A stretch of DNA of 12,463 nt from NCBI GenBank assembly GCA_018334595.1, contig JAGXLQ010000022.1, positions 1 to 12,463 of the forward strand. Direction: 5' to 3'. A program made the translations under genes and the position numbers. Positions within the stretch are counted from its first letter, which is position 1. The number at the start of each line of letters is the position of its first letter. A model generated the notes under the pieces. It saw nothing but the letters and a program-made list of their open reading frames with translations, did no database searches and had not been told where the DNA came from. The stretch is from Candidatus Bipolaricaulota bacterium. GTDB taxonomy: Bacteria > Bipolaricaulota > Bipolaricaulia > M55B111. Below are positions 7,398 to 12,463 of this stretch, in pieces.

Positions 7398-7418
7398 CTT
7401 TGGATGCTTTCGTTTTTT
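7386..7418 (+). terminator. Weak attenuator-like hairpin with T-run
   Basis: AACAAAAG (7386-7393) pairs with CTTTCGTT (7407-7414) with one A-C mismatch across a 13-nt loop, followed by TTTT (7415-7418). The stem is AU-rich and only 7 pairs, weak for a terminator. It is noted because the left arm coincides with the end of the possible leader peptide. Confidence 0.2.
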
Positions 7419-7430
7419 AGTGTTAAATAA

Positions 7431-7465
7431 CTCACCAAAATCTCACCTAAATGGTGAGGAAAGGA
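7431..7465 (+). promoter_or_regulatory. Tandem repeat plus SD-sequestering hairpin at nrnA
   Basis: An 11-bp near-perfect direct repeat (CTCACCAAAAT at 7431-7441, CTCACCTAAAT at 7442-7452) is followed at once by GGTGAG (7453-7458), the complement of either CTCACC copy. The stem overlaps the start of the purine-rich SD region GGTGAGGAAAGGA (7453-7465); the core AAGGA (7461-7465) is 7 nt from the nrnA ATG. It may be a translational control element or a protein-binding site. Confidence 0.4.
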
Positions 7466-7472
7466 TTAGTGA

Positions 7473-8441
7473 ATGAATAGACTTAAAGAAGTAGAAGACG
7501 TAATCTCCCGCCATAAGAAATTTATCATTGGCTCACACCGAAGTCCGGAAGCCGACGCGATAGGCAGCCAGTTAGGACTGAGCCGGGCACTACGTCAGCG
7601 GGGCAAGAAGACTACACTCGTAAACGTAGACGGCGTTCCACGAAACCTATCTTTTCTTAAAGGCGCGGACTCAATAAAAAAGCCTGGAGAAATAGACGAC
7701 AAGAAGCTGTCGGGAATCGAAGTGGGGATAGTGGTTGACTGCAGCGACCTCGATCGCCTCGGTGACGCTGGCAAGAGGCTGTTTGAGGGTCTCCCCGTTA
7801 TCAACATTGACCATCATAAGGACAACGACAAATTCGGTGATATCAACTACGTTCAGGGCGTCGCTGCAACCACGGAAATAATTGCCGAACTAATTGAATA
7901 CATGGGGTTAACTATCGATGAACCGATGGCAACCGCCCTCTACGCTGGTATCATCGCTGACACGTCTTCCTTCAGAAACGATAACGTGAACCCTGACCTG
8001 ATGGAGAGGTCGGCGGAACTTCTCCGGAGGGGGGCAAATGCAAGATCGGTCATCGTCAACCTTTATGAACGAGAGCCATTCATCAAGCTTAAGTTGCTGG
8101 GCGAGGTGCTCTCGAACGCAAAATTTAACAACGGGATAGTCTGGACAACGATAACACCCTCGCTTCTGGAGAAGGTCAGCGCGTCCGGAGAAGATACGGA
8201 GGGGATAGTTGGCACCCTCCGGACTACGGAAGGAGCTAAGGTCGCCTGTGTATTCAAGGAACTCTCTGACAACAGAGTCAAGGTTTCCCTGAGATCAAAG
8301 GAGGGATTTGACGTGAGCCGGGTGGCTAGCAAGTTCGGCGGCGGAGGGCATACCGTAGCTGCAGGCTGCCTGGTCAAAGGCGAGCTGGAGGAGGTACGAA
8401 AGCGGGTCCTCTCCGAGATCGATAAGCGTGTAAATGCATAA
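7473..8441 (+). CDS. nrnA: DHH/DHHA1 phosphoesterase, NrnA-like nanoRNase / pAp phosphatase
   Basis: DHH-superfamily metal-dependent hydrolase. Bacterial relatives degrade 2-5-nt RNAs and linear dinucleotides such as pApA, and dephosphorylate 3'-phosphoadenosine 5'-phosphate; the cellular site is the cytoplasm. Motif I is SPEADAIGS (24-32, with D28), motif II VVDCSD (87-92), the name-giving DHH is 113-115 in NIDHHKDN, motif IV is IADTSSFR (161-168), and the DHHA1 substrate-binding motif GGGGHTVAAG is 289-298. At 322 residues it has the usual two-domain length. ATG 7473 has a good SD (AAGGA, 7 nt). It is the first gene of the operon and overlaps ribF by 8 nt. The family also includes c-di-AMP-hydrolysing and tRNA-linked members, so the exact substrate is not fixed by sequence. 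The unusually long leader suggests it is regulated after transcription begins. Confidence 0.93.
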   Translation: MNRLKEVEDVISRHKKFIIGSHRSPEADAIGSQLGLSRALRQRGKKTTLVNVDGVPRNLSFLKGADSIKKPGEIDDKKLSGIEVGIVVDCSDLDRLGDAGKRLFEGLPVINIDHHKDNDKFGDINYVQGVAATTEIIAELIEYMGLTIDEPMATALYAGIIADTSSFRNDNVNPDLMERSAELLRRGANARSVIVNLYEREPFIKLKLLGEVLSNAKFNNGIVWTTITPSLLEKVSASGEDTEGIVGTLRTTEGAKVACVFKELSDNRVKVSLRSKEGFDVSRVASKFGGGGHTVAAGCLVKGELEEVRKRVLSEIDKRVNA

Positions 8442-9342
8442 CTCTGACTCTCACGATGTCGCTCTAACCGTTGGTACATTTGATGGAATACACCTTGGCC
8501 ACCAGGCCCTCCTGTCAGAAACTCAAAGGATTGCCGGAAGGCGGGGCTTAACAAGCGCTGCGTATACTTACCGGATACCCCCAAAAAGGTACTTTACCGG
8601 TAGCTGGCCACAGCTTTTGTTACCTCCAGAGGAGAAAATCCGCGCCCTCAACCGGTACGTGCAAGACGTAGTTGTCCACGACTTCGAGGAGGTTAAGGAC
8701 TATAGCCCCGCGAAGTTCGTCGAAGAAGTACTTGTCCGGGAACTTCAAGTAAATGCAATAATTGTCGGAACGGACTGGAGGTTCGGGGCAGATAGGACGG
8801 GTTCATTGGATGAACTCTACACCCTTGCCAAAGACAGGTTTACGATTCATCCCCAGGAACAGGTAAAGAAAAACGGCAGAATAATAAGTAGTACCTGGAT
8901 AAGGCGGGAACTACAACAGGGAAATGTCAAACTGGTCCGAGGTCTGCTTGGCCACCCCCCCATGATTTATGGGAAAGTGGTCAGCGGAGACAAAATTGGA
9001 AGGAACATAGGTTTTCCCACCGCCAACTTGAAAGTTGACAAGCGTGTAGTAACTCCATATGCAGGGAGTTACGCAGCGATCGTTACGGTCTCAGATAAAT
9101 GTTATCCAGGGGTAGTCTACGTAGGTGCCAAGCCGACCTTTAACAAGGCAAAGACGCGGGTTGAAGTTCATATTATTGATTTCGATAATGATATTTACGG
9201 GGAGAACGTAGAACTAGAACTGATAAGATTTATCTCTTCGAGCAAACGTTACAGAAACAAAGCTGAATTGAAGAGGGCCATTGAGGGGATCGTAGAACGA
9301 GCGAGGGACGTTCTCGCCAAAGAAATCCAAGTCGACGGTTGA
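8434..9342 (+). CDS. ribF: Bifunctional riboflavin kinase / FAD synthetase
   Basis: Cytoplasmic enzyme that phosphorylates riboflavin to FMN and adenylylates FMN to FAD. The N-terminal nucleotidyltransferase (FAD synthetase) domain shows GTFDGIHLGH (14-23), the WRFGADRTG loop (115-123) and ISSTWIR (151-157). The C-terminal flavokinase domain shows GHPPMIYGKVVSGDKIGRN (173-191) followed by IGFPTANL, then VGAKPTFN (230-237) and VEVHIIDFDNDIYG (243-256), with E244 as the expected catalytic glutamate. Length 302 residues is usual. ATG 8434 lies inside the last codons of nrnA with no clear SD, so translation is probably coupled to nrnA. No FMN-riboswitch core precedes it. In many bacteria truB sits next to nrnA and ribF; here it does not. 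Confidence 0.96.
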   Translation: MHNSDSHDVALTVGTFDGIHLGHQALLSETQRIAGRRGLTSAAYTYRIPPKRYFTGSWPQLLLPPEEKIRALNRYVQDVVVHDFEEVKDYSPAKFVEEVLVRELQVNAIIVGTDWRFGADRTGSLDELYTLAKDRFTIHPQEQVKKNGRIISSTWIRRELQQGNVKLVRGLLGHPPMIYGKVVSGDKIGRNIGFPTANLKVDKRVVTPYAGSYAAIVTVSDKCYPGVVYVGAKPTFNKAKTRVEVHIIDFDNDIYGENVELELIRFISSSKRYRNKAELKRAIEGIVERARDVLAKEIQVDG

Positions 9343-9362
9343 AGGATCTCACAGAGAAAGTC

Positions 9363-9370
9363 AAGGAGGT
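9363..9370 (+). promoter_or_regulatory. Strong Shine-Dalgarno site that fixes the start of the 144-residue protein
   Basis: AAGGAGGT with 5 nt between its last G and ATG 9375. It lies 21 nt after the ribF stop codon and argues against the TTG at 9339, which has no SD. This gene may therefore be translated independently of ribF. Confidence 0.75.
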
Positions 9371-9374
9371 CTTT

Positions 9375-9809
9375 ATGGCATTAGAATGGAGAGAATTTGT
9401 CAAGCAGGAGTTTATTCGGACTGACAACGACTTTACTAAAAAACTACCGATCAATTCTATAAACCTTTCCACCTACGGATTGATAAGCGAAGCAACAACG
9501 TTCGTTCCCGTTAGGCTGCAAGACGAGGTACATATCAGACCGCTACCTGGGGGCCTGAGCGAGCTCAGGAAAGACCTGCAGAAATCTCCGCGACCAGGTG
9601 GTGGCTTTAGCGTCGACAATGCACTACAAACCCTGACTCAGTTTGCGGATGAGTGGGAGAAATCAATCAAGGAGAACAAGAAATGGGAGAGGATGGTCGA
9701 GTTAGCGGAGAACGAGGGTAAGATCTTGGCGGGAAAGGAGTACGAAGAAAGGACAAAAGAAGAAGGAAGTTCATTCCTGTCCAGTTTAAGGAATATCTTT
9801 AAATTTTAA
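9375..9809 (+). CDS. Unrecognised 144-residue protein between ribF and cca
   Basis: I do not recognise a family. It is soluble-looking: no signal peptide, membrane span or cysteine. It has three Trp (5, 94, 104), a Pro/Gly-rich link (about 57-77, containing PRPGGG), a charged, probably helical region (about 81-130) and a short hydrophobic-basic tail ending SSLRNIFKF that could bind a partner or membrane surface. A longer reading from TTG 9339, overlapping the ribF stop, gives 156 residues, but that TTG has no SD. ATG 9375 has AAGGAGGT (9363-9370), the best SD in the window, so I chose it. Its stop TAA shares one base with the cca start (TAATG), implying coupled translation and a real gene. 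Codon use looks like its neighbours. Operon position hints at RNA or cofactor metabolism, but no function can be assigned. Confidence 0.8.
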   Translation: MALEWREFVKQEFIRTDNDFTKKLPINSINLSTYGLISEATTFVPVRLQDEVHIRPLPGGLSELRKDLQKSPRPGGGFSVDNALQTLTQFADEWEKSIKENKKWERMVELAENEGKILAGKEYEERTKEEGSSFLSSLRNIFKF

Positions 9810-11254
9810 TGGATCAAATCGACCTTTCCGAGTTATTTAACCACCAACCATACGCCAAAAAGATCCTCGCTAAATTAACGGAATCAGGCTTCCAGTCAGT
9901 AATAGTCGGTGGAGCAATCCGGGATCTTCTGCGATCCTACCTGTTCGACGATTACGAGTTCGAACCCGAGAAGACGGACGTGGATATAGCTACCTCAGCC
10001 GGATTGGATCAGATTAGGTCAAACCTGCCTAACTTTAACTTTATAGAAGTAGGGGCGAAATTTGGCGTTCTCATTGCGGTTACCCCTGATGGAAAGGAAT
10101 ATGAGATAGCGCAGTTCAGGAGCGAATCGGGCTATGACGGGCGCCGTCCCAACCAGGTCAAATTGGTAGGGTCCCTGGAAAAGGATATTGAGAGACGCGA
10201 CTTCACCGTTAACGGACTTGCAGTAGATAGAGAGGGAAAAATCTATGACTTCGTGGACGGCGTTGAGGACCTTAAGAAGCGCGTCATCAGGGCAATCGGA
10301 GACCCGATTGCCCGCTTCCAGGAGGATTACCTCAGGCCCCTCAGGGCTATCAGAATAGCCTGCAACCTCGACGCGACTATAGAGGAAGAGACCTATAAGG
10401 CAATTGACCACCTCTCAGAGGGGATAACCAGCATATCCTGGGAGAGAATAAACCTGGAGCTTTTCAAGATCCTGGAAACGCACAGGTCGGCCCGGGGCAT
10501 GAGGACTTCTCATGAACTGGGTTTACTCGAAGAGATCTTCCCTGAAATGGCCGACAACGAAGATATTCCTCAACCGGAGAAATACCACCCCGAGGGGGAC
10601 GTGCTCGAGCACAGCTTTGTGGCACTCGAGGCAGCTGATAGGTTGGACTTTCCCCCATTGGTCAAACTGGCCACGTTTCTCCACGACGTCGGTAAAGCGG
10701 AAGCCTATCGAAGAAACGAGGGCAACCACCTTGGTGGCCACGAACTCATTGGAGAAAAGCTCGCAGGAAAAATCGCCAACAGGCTGCGTCTGTCAAACAA
10801 GGAGTCGGAGAAACTCCGGTGGATAGTGGGGACCCATATGAAGGGCTCGATTCTGCACAAGATGAAACAAGCGAAACAGGTAAAGCTTGTCAGGTACAGA
10901 CAGAAGAAAAAATTCTCTATAAACCGGCCGGGAGAAAGATACGATTACTTCACCTCCTTGCTGCAGACAATCATTGCGGACAGCGAGGCCAGCGTTCACG
11001 GCTCTGACGGTTGGTTACCTGTCTTAGAGCGGTTTACGGAGCTACTTCTCCACCTCCAGGACCTAGAAGACCTGGGTACCGCGCGCAAGCTCATTAACGG
11101 GAACGACCTCAAAGACCTGGGGCTACCTGAGGGGAGAAAGCTGGGAACGGTTCTCGAAACGTTACACGAGATGATTTACGCCGGAGAGATCACTAAGCGA
11201 AAAGAGGCACTAGAAGAGGCGAAAATAATTATCCAGCAGGATGGTCCCCTATAA
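9809..11254 (+). CDS. cca: CCA tRNA nucleotidyltransferase / poly(A) polymerase family protein with HD domain
   Basis: Class II nucleotidyltransferase, expected to add or repair the 3' CCA of tRNAs, or otherwise to add A tails. Head domain: VGGAIRD (33-39), then DVDIAT (57-62) with metal-binding D57 and D59, separated by a slightly long acidic insert (about 43-56). Next come RRDFTVNGLA (129-138), GDP (164-166) and the nucleobase-selecting EDYLRPLRA (172-180). An HD phosphohydrolase domain follows, with H268, H292-D293 in FLHDVGKAEAYRR and HELIG at 311-315. The C-terminal part has NGNDLKDLGLPEGRKLG (430-446), typical of the family's tail domain. Length 481 residues suits the HD-containing form. 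ATG 9809 overlaps the previous stop by one base and has no close SD, so translation is probably by reinitiation. CCA-adding, A-adding and poly(A) activity cannot be separated by eye. Confidence 0.92.
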   Translation: MDQIDLSELFNHQPYAKKILAKLTESGFQSVIVGGAIRDLLRSYLFDDYEFEPEKTDVDIATSAGLDQIRSNLPNFNFIEVGAKFGVLIAVTPDGKEYEIAQFRSESGYDGRRPNQVKLVGSLEKDIERRDFTVNGLAVDREGKIYDFVDGVEDLKKRVIRAIGDPIARFQEDYLRPLRAIRIACNLDATIEEETYKAIDHLSEGITSISWERINLELFKILETHRSARGMRTSHELGLLEEIFPEMADNEDIPQPEKYHPEGDVLEHSFVALEAADRLDFPPLVKLATFLHDVGKAEAYRRNEGNHLGGHELIGEKLAGKIANRLRLSNKESEKLRWIVGTHMKGSILHKMKQAKQVKLVRYRQKKKFSINRPGERYDYFTSLLQTIIADSEASVHGSDGWLPVLERFTELLLHLQDLEDLGTARKLINGNDLKDLGLPEGRKLGTVLETLHEMIYAGEITKRKEALEEAKIIIQQDGPL

Positions 11255-11285
11255 GAAACGCCGTAGGGGGGGTGCCTGAGAATTA

Positions 11286-11299
11286 TCGCGGTGCCGCGA
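11286..11299. terminator. Possible weak bidirectional hairpin between convergent genes
   Basis: TCGCGG and CCGCGA (11286-11291 and 11294-11299) form perfect arms around TG in the 71-bp gap between cca and the convergent GTPase gene. GC-rich arms suit a terminator, but neither strand has a clear T-run after it (the minus strand has ATAATTCTC), and the loop is tight. A run of seven G's lies nearby at about 11266-11272. Confidence 0.2.
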
Positions 11300-11325
11300 A
11301 CGAGGCGGAGCCGATGGTCCTGTAC

Positions 11326-12315
11326 TCACTTGTTGTGTATTTCAATTATGTCACCGTCCTCCAAGACGTGGTCCTGAGCAACCTCCTGTCCATCAAACCT
11401 GCCAGAGCCCCAAATCCTCACGTAATCAAGCTCCTCTACGAGATCTCTATGAATGGACTTTACAGCCTCGATAACCGTACTACCCCGATCAAGCAAGTAA
11501 GGTTCCTGAAGATCTGGCTCCTCGCCGGGCTTTTTCGTATAGGCCCTAATCTTTTGCAGGCTTTTGAAGACCGATCGCGAAAACTCGTCGAGGGTGTCCT
11601 CTTCTAAAATTGAAACGGGGACGACGGGCAATTCGGTGCCATTCTTTAATATCGAGGTTATGTCCTCGTCGGACGGTTCGTCGTTCTTCGTGACGATTAT
11701 GAGCCCTTTTCTGTTCGTCCGTCCAATCTCGTCGATCTTAAAGTCATAGTCCGGGGGGAAGAGATATATCCCCTCGTCAGAAAGAAGGTCCCGTGAACGC
11801 CTAAACTGTTCTCGAGGATTTTCTAACGAACCGTCTATGAGAAGCAATACGAGGTCAACTTTTCTGATGAGATTAAAGACCCAGTTTTCCACGTGTTCTT
11901 CCGAAAGGGGCGGGGTATCTATTAGCTGTATTTGAACGTCTTCGTAGCTCAACATACCAATGGTTGGACCATAGGTAGAAAAAGGAAAGTCAGCCACTTT
12001 AGGCTTGGCGTTAGTCAGGATGTCAAGGAGCGCAGACTTTCCCGTGTTGGGCATACCGCTTAAGACGACCTGGCCCACCCCTTGAGACTCGATCTGGTCG
12101 GGCGTCTTAGCCCTAGTGGGGCCTTTCTTCTTGTCCGAGCTTTTCTTTAGTTTAGATATCCGCCTCCGGATATCGGCCTCTATCTTATCCGTGCCCTTGT
12201 GGCTTGGTAACAGGGAAAGCATTCGTTGCAGGGCACTTATCTTCTCGTCCTTTGCATCGGCCTCGCGAAACCTCTCTTCGGCCTCCAGGTATTCTGGTGG
12301 CAGGTTTGCCGGCAT
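11326..12315 (-). CDS. Obg/DRG-related GTPase with C-terminal TGS domain
   Basis: Predicted cytoplasmic GTP-binding protein of the TRAFAC class, related to Obg and DRG. Several family members act on ribosomes, but the role of this one is unknown. The N-terminus (1-65) is charged and probably coiled coil, then a Lys-rich linker. G domain: G1 GMPNTGKS (87-94), G2 around STYGPTIG (113-120), G3 DTPP (133-136, Pro for the usual Gly), G4 TKND (209-212, Thr for the usual Asn of NKxD), G5 probably VSI near 234. The TGS domain is 272-329, starting EPYLLDRGST and ending VLEDGDIIEIHNK. ATG 12315 has GGGAG 4 nt upstream and AGGAGG a little further. It is convergent with cca and seems to stand alone. The MPANLPPEYL N-terminus recalls a family of TGS GTPases I associate with anaerobic bacteria (from memory). 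Confidence 0.88.
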   Translation of the reverse strand: MPANLPPEYLEAEERFREADAKDEKISALQRMLSLLPSHKGTDKIEADIRRRISKLKKSSDKKKGPTRAKTPDQIESQGVGQVVLSGMPNTGKSALLDILTNAKPKVADFPFSTYGPTIGMLSYEDVQIQLIDTPPLSEEHVENWVFNLIRKVDLVLLLIDGSLENPREQFRRSRDLLSDEGIYLFPPDYDFKIDEIGRTNRKGLIIVTKNDEPSDEDITSILKNGTELPVVPVSILEEDTLDEFSRSVFKSLQKIRAYTKKPGEEPDLQEPYLLDRGSTVIEAVKSIHRDLVEELDYVRIWGSGRFDGQEVAQDHVLEDGDIIEIHNK

Positions 12316-12350
12316 ATATCTCCCTACCTCCTTTTATTATGCTCAATCGT

Positions 12351-12379
12351 TTGAATATTACCCAGCTAATCGGCAGATA
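12351..12379 (-). promoter_or_regulatory. Weak promoter candidate for the TGS-domain GTPase gene
   Basis: On the minus strand, TTGTTA (about 12379-12374, 4/6) and TAATAT (about 12356-12351, 4/6) are spaced 17 bp, giving a leader of about 30 nt that carries AGGAGG and GGGAG. A better -10 match, CATAAT, lies closer to the gene, but its transcript would start within the SD and it has no good -35. The rest of 12316-12463 shows no gene; a divergent gene may begin beyond the window. Confidence 0.25.
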
Positions 12380-12463
12380 ACAAACCCGTTTCGAAATTTA
12401 CGATACCTTCGGTAAACCTCAGCCGCTCGACACACAAACCCCTTAAAAAGAGGAAATTACCAG

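Larger units (their letters stand above)
7089..7472 (+). promoter_or_regulatory. Long structured leader (or small RNA) upstream of nrnA
   Basis: This 384-bp stretch has no convincing gene beyond tiny frames. Inverted repeats seen in order: AGCAATT/AATTGCT (7132-7138 with 7155-7161); GTTC/GAAC around a 7-nt loop (7230-7244); CCGGGTA/TACCCGG (7308-7314 with 7337-7343) enclosing AGCAA/TTGCT (7319-7323 with 7327-7331); CTTCACCC/GGGTGAAG (7349-7366); CTCACC/GGTGAG (7442-7447 with 7453-7458). GAATATAAT recurs exactly 100 bp apart (7267 and 7367), and GTAAGGC at 7221 and 7259. I looked for T-box, FMN, TPP, cobalamin and c-di-AMP riboswitch cores, tmRNA, RNase P and SRP RNA, and recognised none. Whether it is a 5' leader or a separate RNA is undecided. 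Confidence 0.4.

Noticed and set aside
7089..7472. FMN riboswitch or T-box controlling the ribF operon
   Set aside because: The conserved cores (for FMN, the AGGG...GACCGGCGG type; for T-box, AGGGTGGNACCGCG) are not present.
7451..7480. Nine-codon frame beginning at an ATG inside the nrnA SD hairpin
   Set aside because: It has no SD of its own, and its start lies at the loop/stem junction of the CTCACC/GGTGAG hairpin; probably chance.
8063..8584. 173-codon minus-strand frame opposite the nrnA/ribF junction
   Set aside because: It is an antisense shadow of two well-supported genes, with low-complexity Ser/Leu/Thr-rich sequence and no domain.
10019..10411. 130-codon minus-strand frame opposite cca
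   Set aside because: It lies opposite the conserved nucleotidyltransferase motifs, which explain its open frame.
11272..11607. 111-codon plus-strand frame running from the cca-GTPase gap into the GTPase gene
   Set aside because: Most of it is the reverse of the TGS domain coding sequence; there is no SD and it is out of step with the operon.
1..12463. Defence island, prophage, insertion sequence or CRISPR array
   Set aside because: All sizeable genes but one are recognised housekeeping families; there are no transposase or integrase motifs, terminal repeats or regularly spaced repeats.

Overview
The window is compact bacterial chromosomal DNA carrying nine protein genes, almost all housekeeping. 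Evidence for Bacteria: Shine-Dalgarno (SD) sequences, -35/-10 promoters, and bacterial-type UvrB, RuvB, GluRS and RibF. Base composition looks roughly balanced and similar throughout. There are no tRNA or rRNA genes, insertion sequences, CRISPR arrays or phage genes. The gene set (K+-type membrane pyrophosphatase, class II CCA enzyme with an HD domain, TGS-domain GTPase whose N-terminus starts MPANLPPEYL) reminds me of Chloroflexota/Dehalococcoidia or another anaerobic lineage. That is a weak inference from memory, not a placement.

Layout. Positions 1-7004 hold four minus-strand genes: ruvB (Holliday junction helicase), uvrB (excision repair), gltX (glutamyl-tRNA synthetase) and hppA (ion-pumping membrane pyrophosphatase). 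Each has a promoter candidate of its own. Positions 7005-7472 are the only long non-coding stretch. It holds back-to-back divergent promoters for ruvB and for a roughly 385-nt leader in front of nrnA. Positions 7473-11254 are one plus-strand operon: nrnA (DHH nanoRNase/pAp phosphatase), ribF (FMN/FAD synthesis), an unrecognised 144-residue protein, and cca (tRNA CCA-adding or poly(A)-polymerase family with HD domain). Its reading frames overlap or nearly touch. A convergent minus-strand TGS-domain GTPase occupies 11326-12315. The last 148 bases look like its promoter region.

How the genes relate. UvrB and RuvB are DNA-repair proteins acting with partners (UvrA/UvrC, RuvA/RuvC) not encoded here. 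nrnA and cca both act at RNA ends or on very short RNA. ribF often lies near nrnA in bacteria, usually with truB between or beside them; truB is absent here. The pyrophosphatase could in principle use the PPi released by enzymes such as GluRS, but the two genes seem to have separate promoters.

I see no obvious new multi-gene system. The best candidates for something undescribed are: (1) the long structured nrnA leader, in which two hairpins built from the same TCACC/GGTGA pairing cover the SD of a six-codon leader peptide and the SD of nrnA; (2) the 144-residue protein between ribF and cca; (3) promoter spacing implying leaderless or near-leaderless mRNAs for uvrB and ruvB, while most neighbours use clear SD sites.
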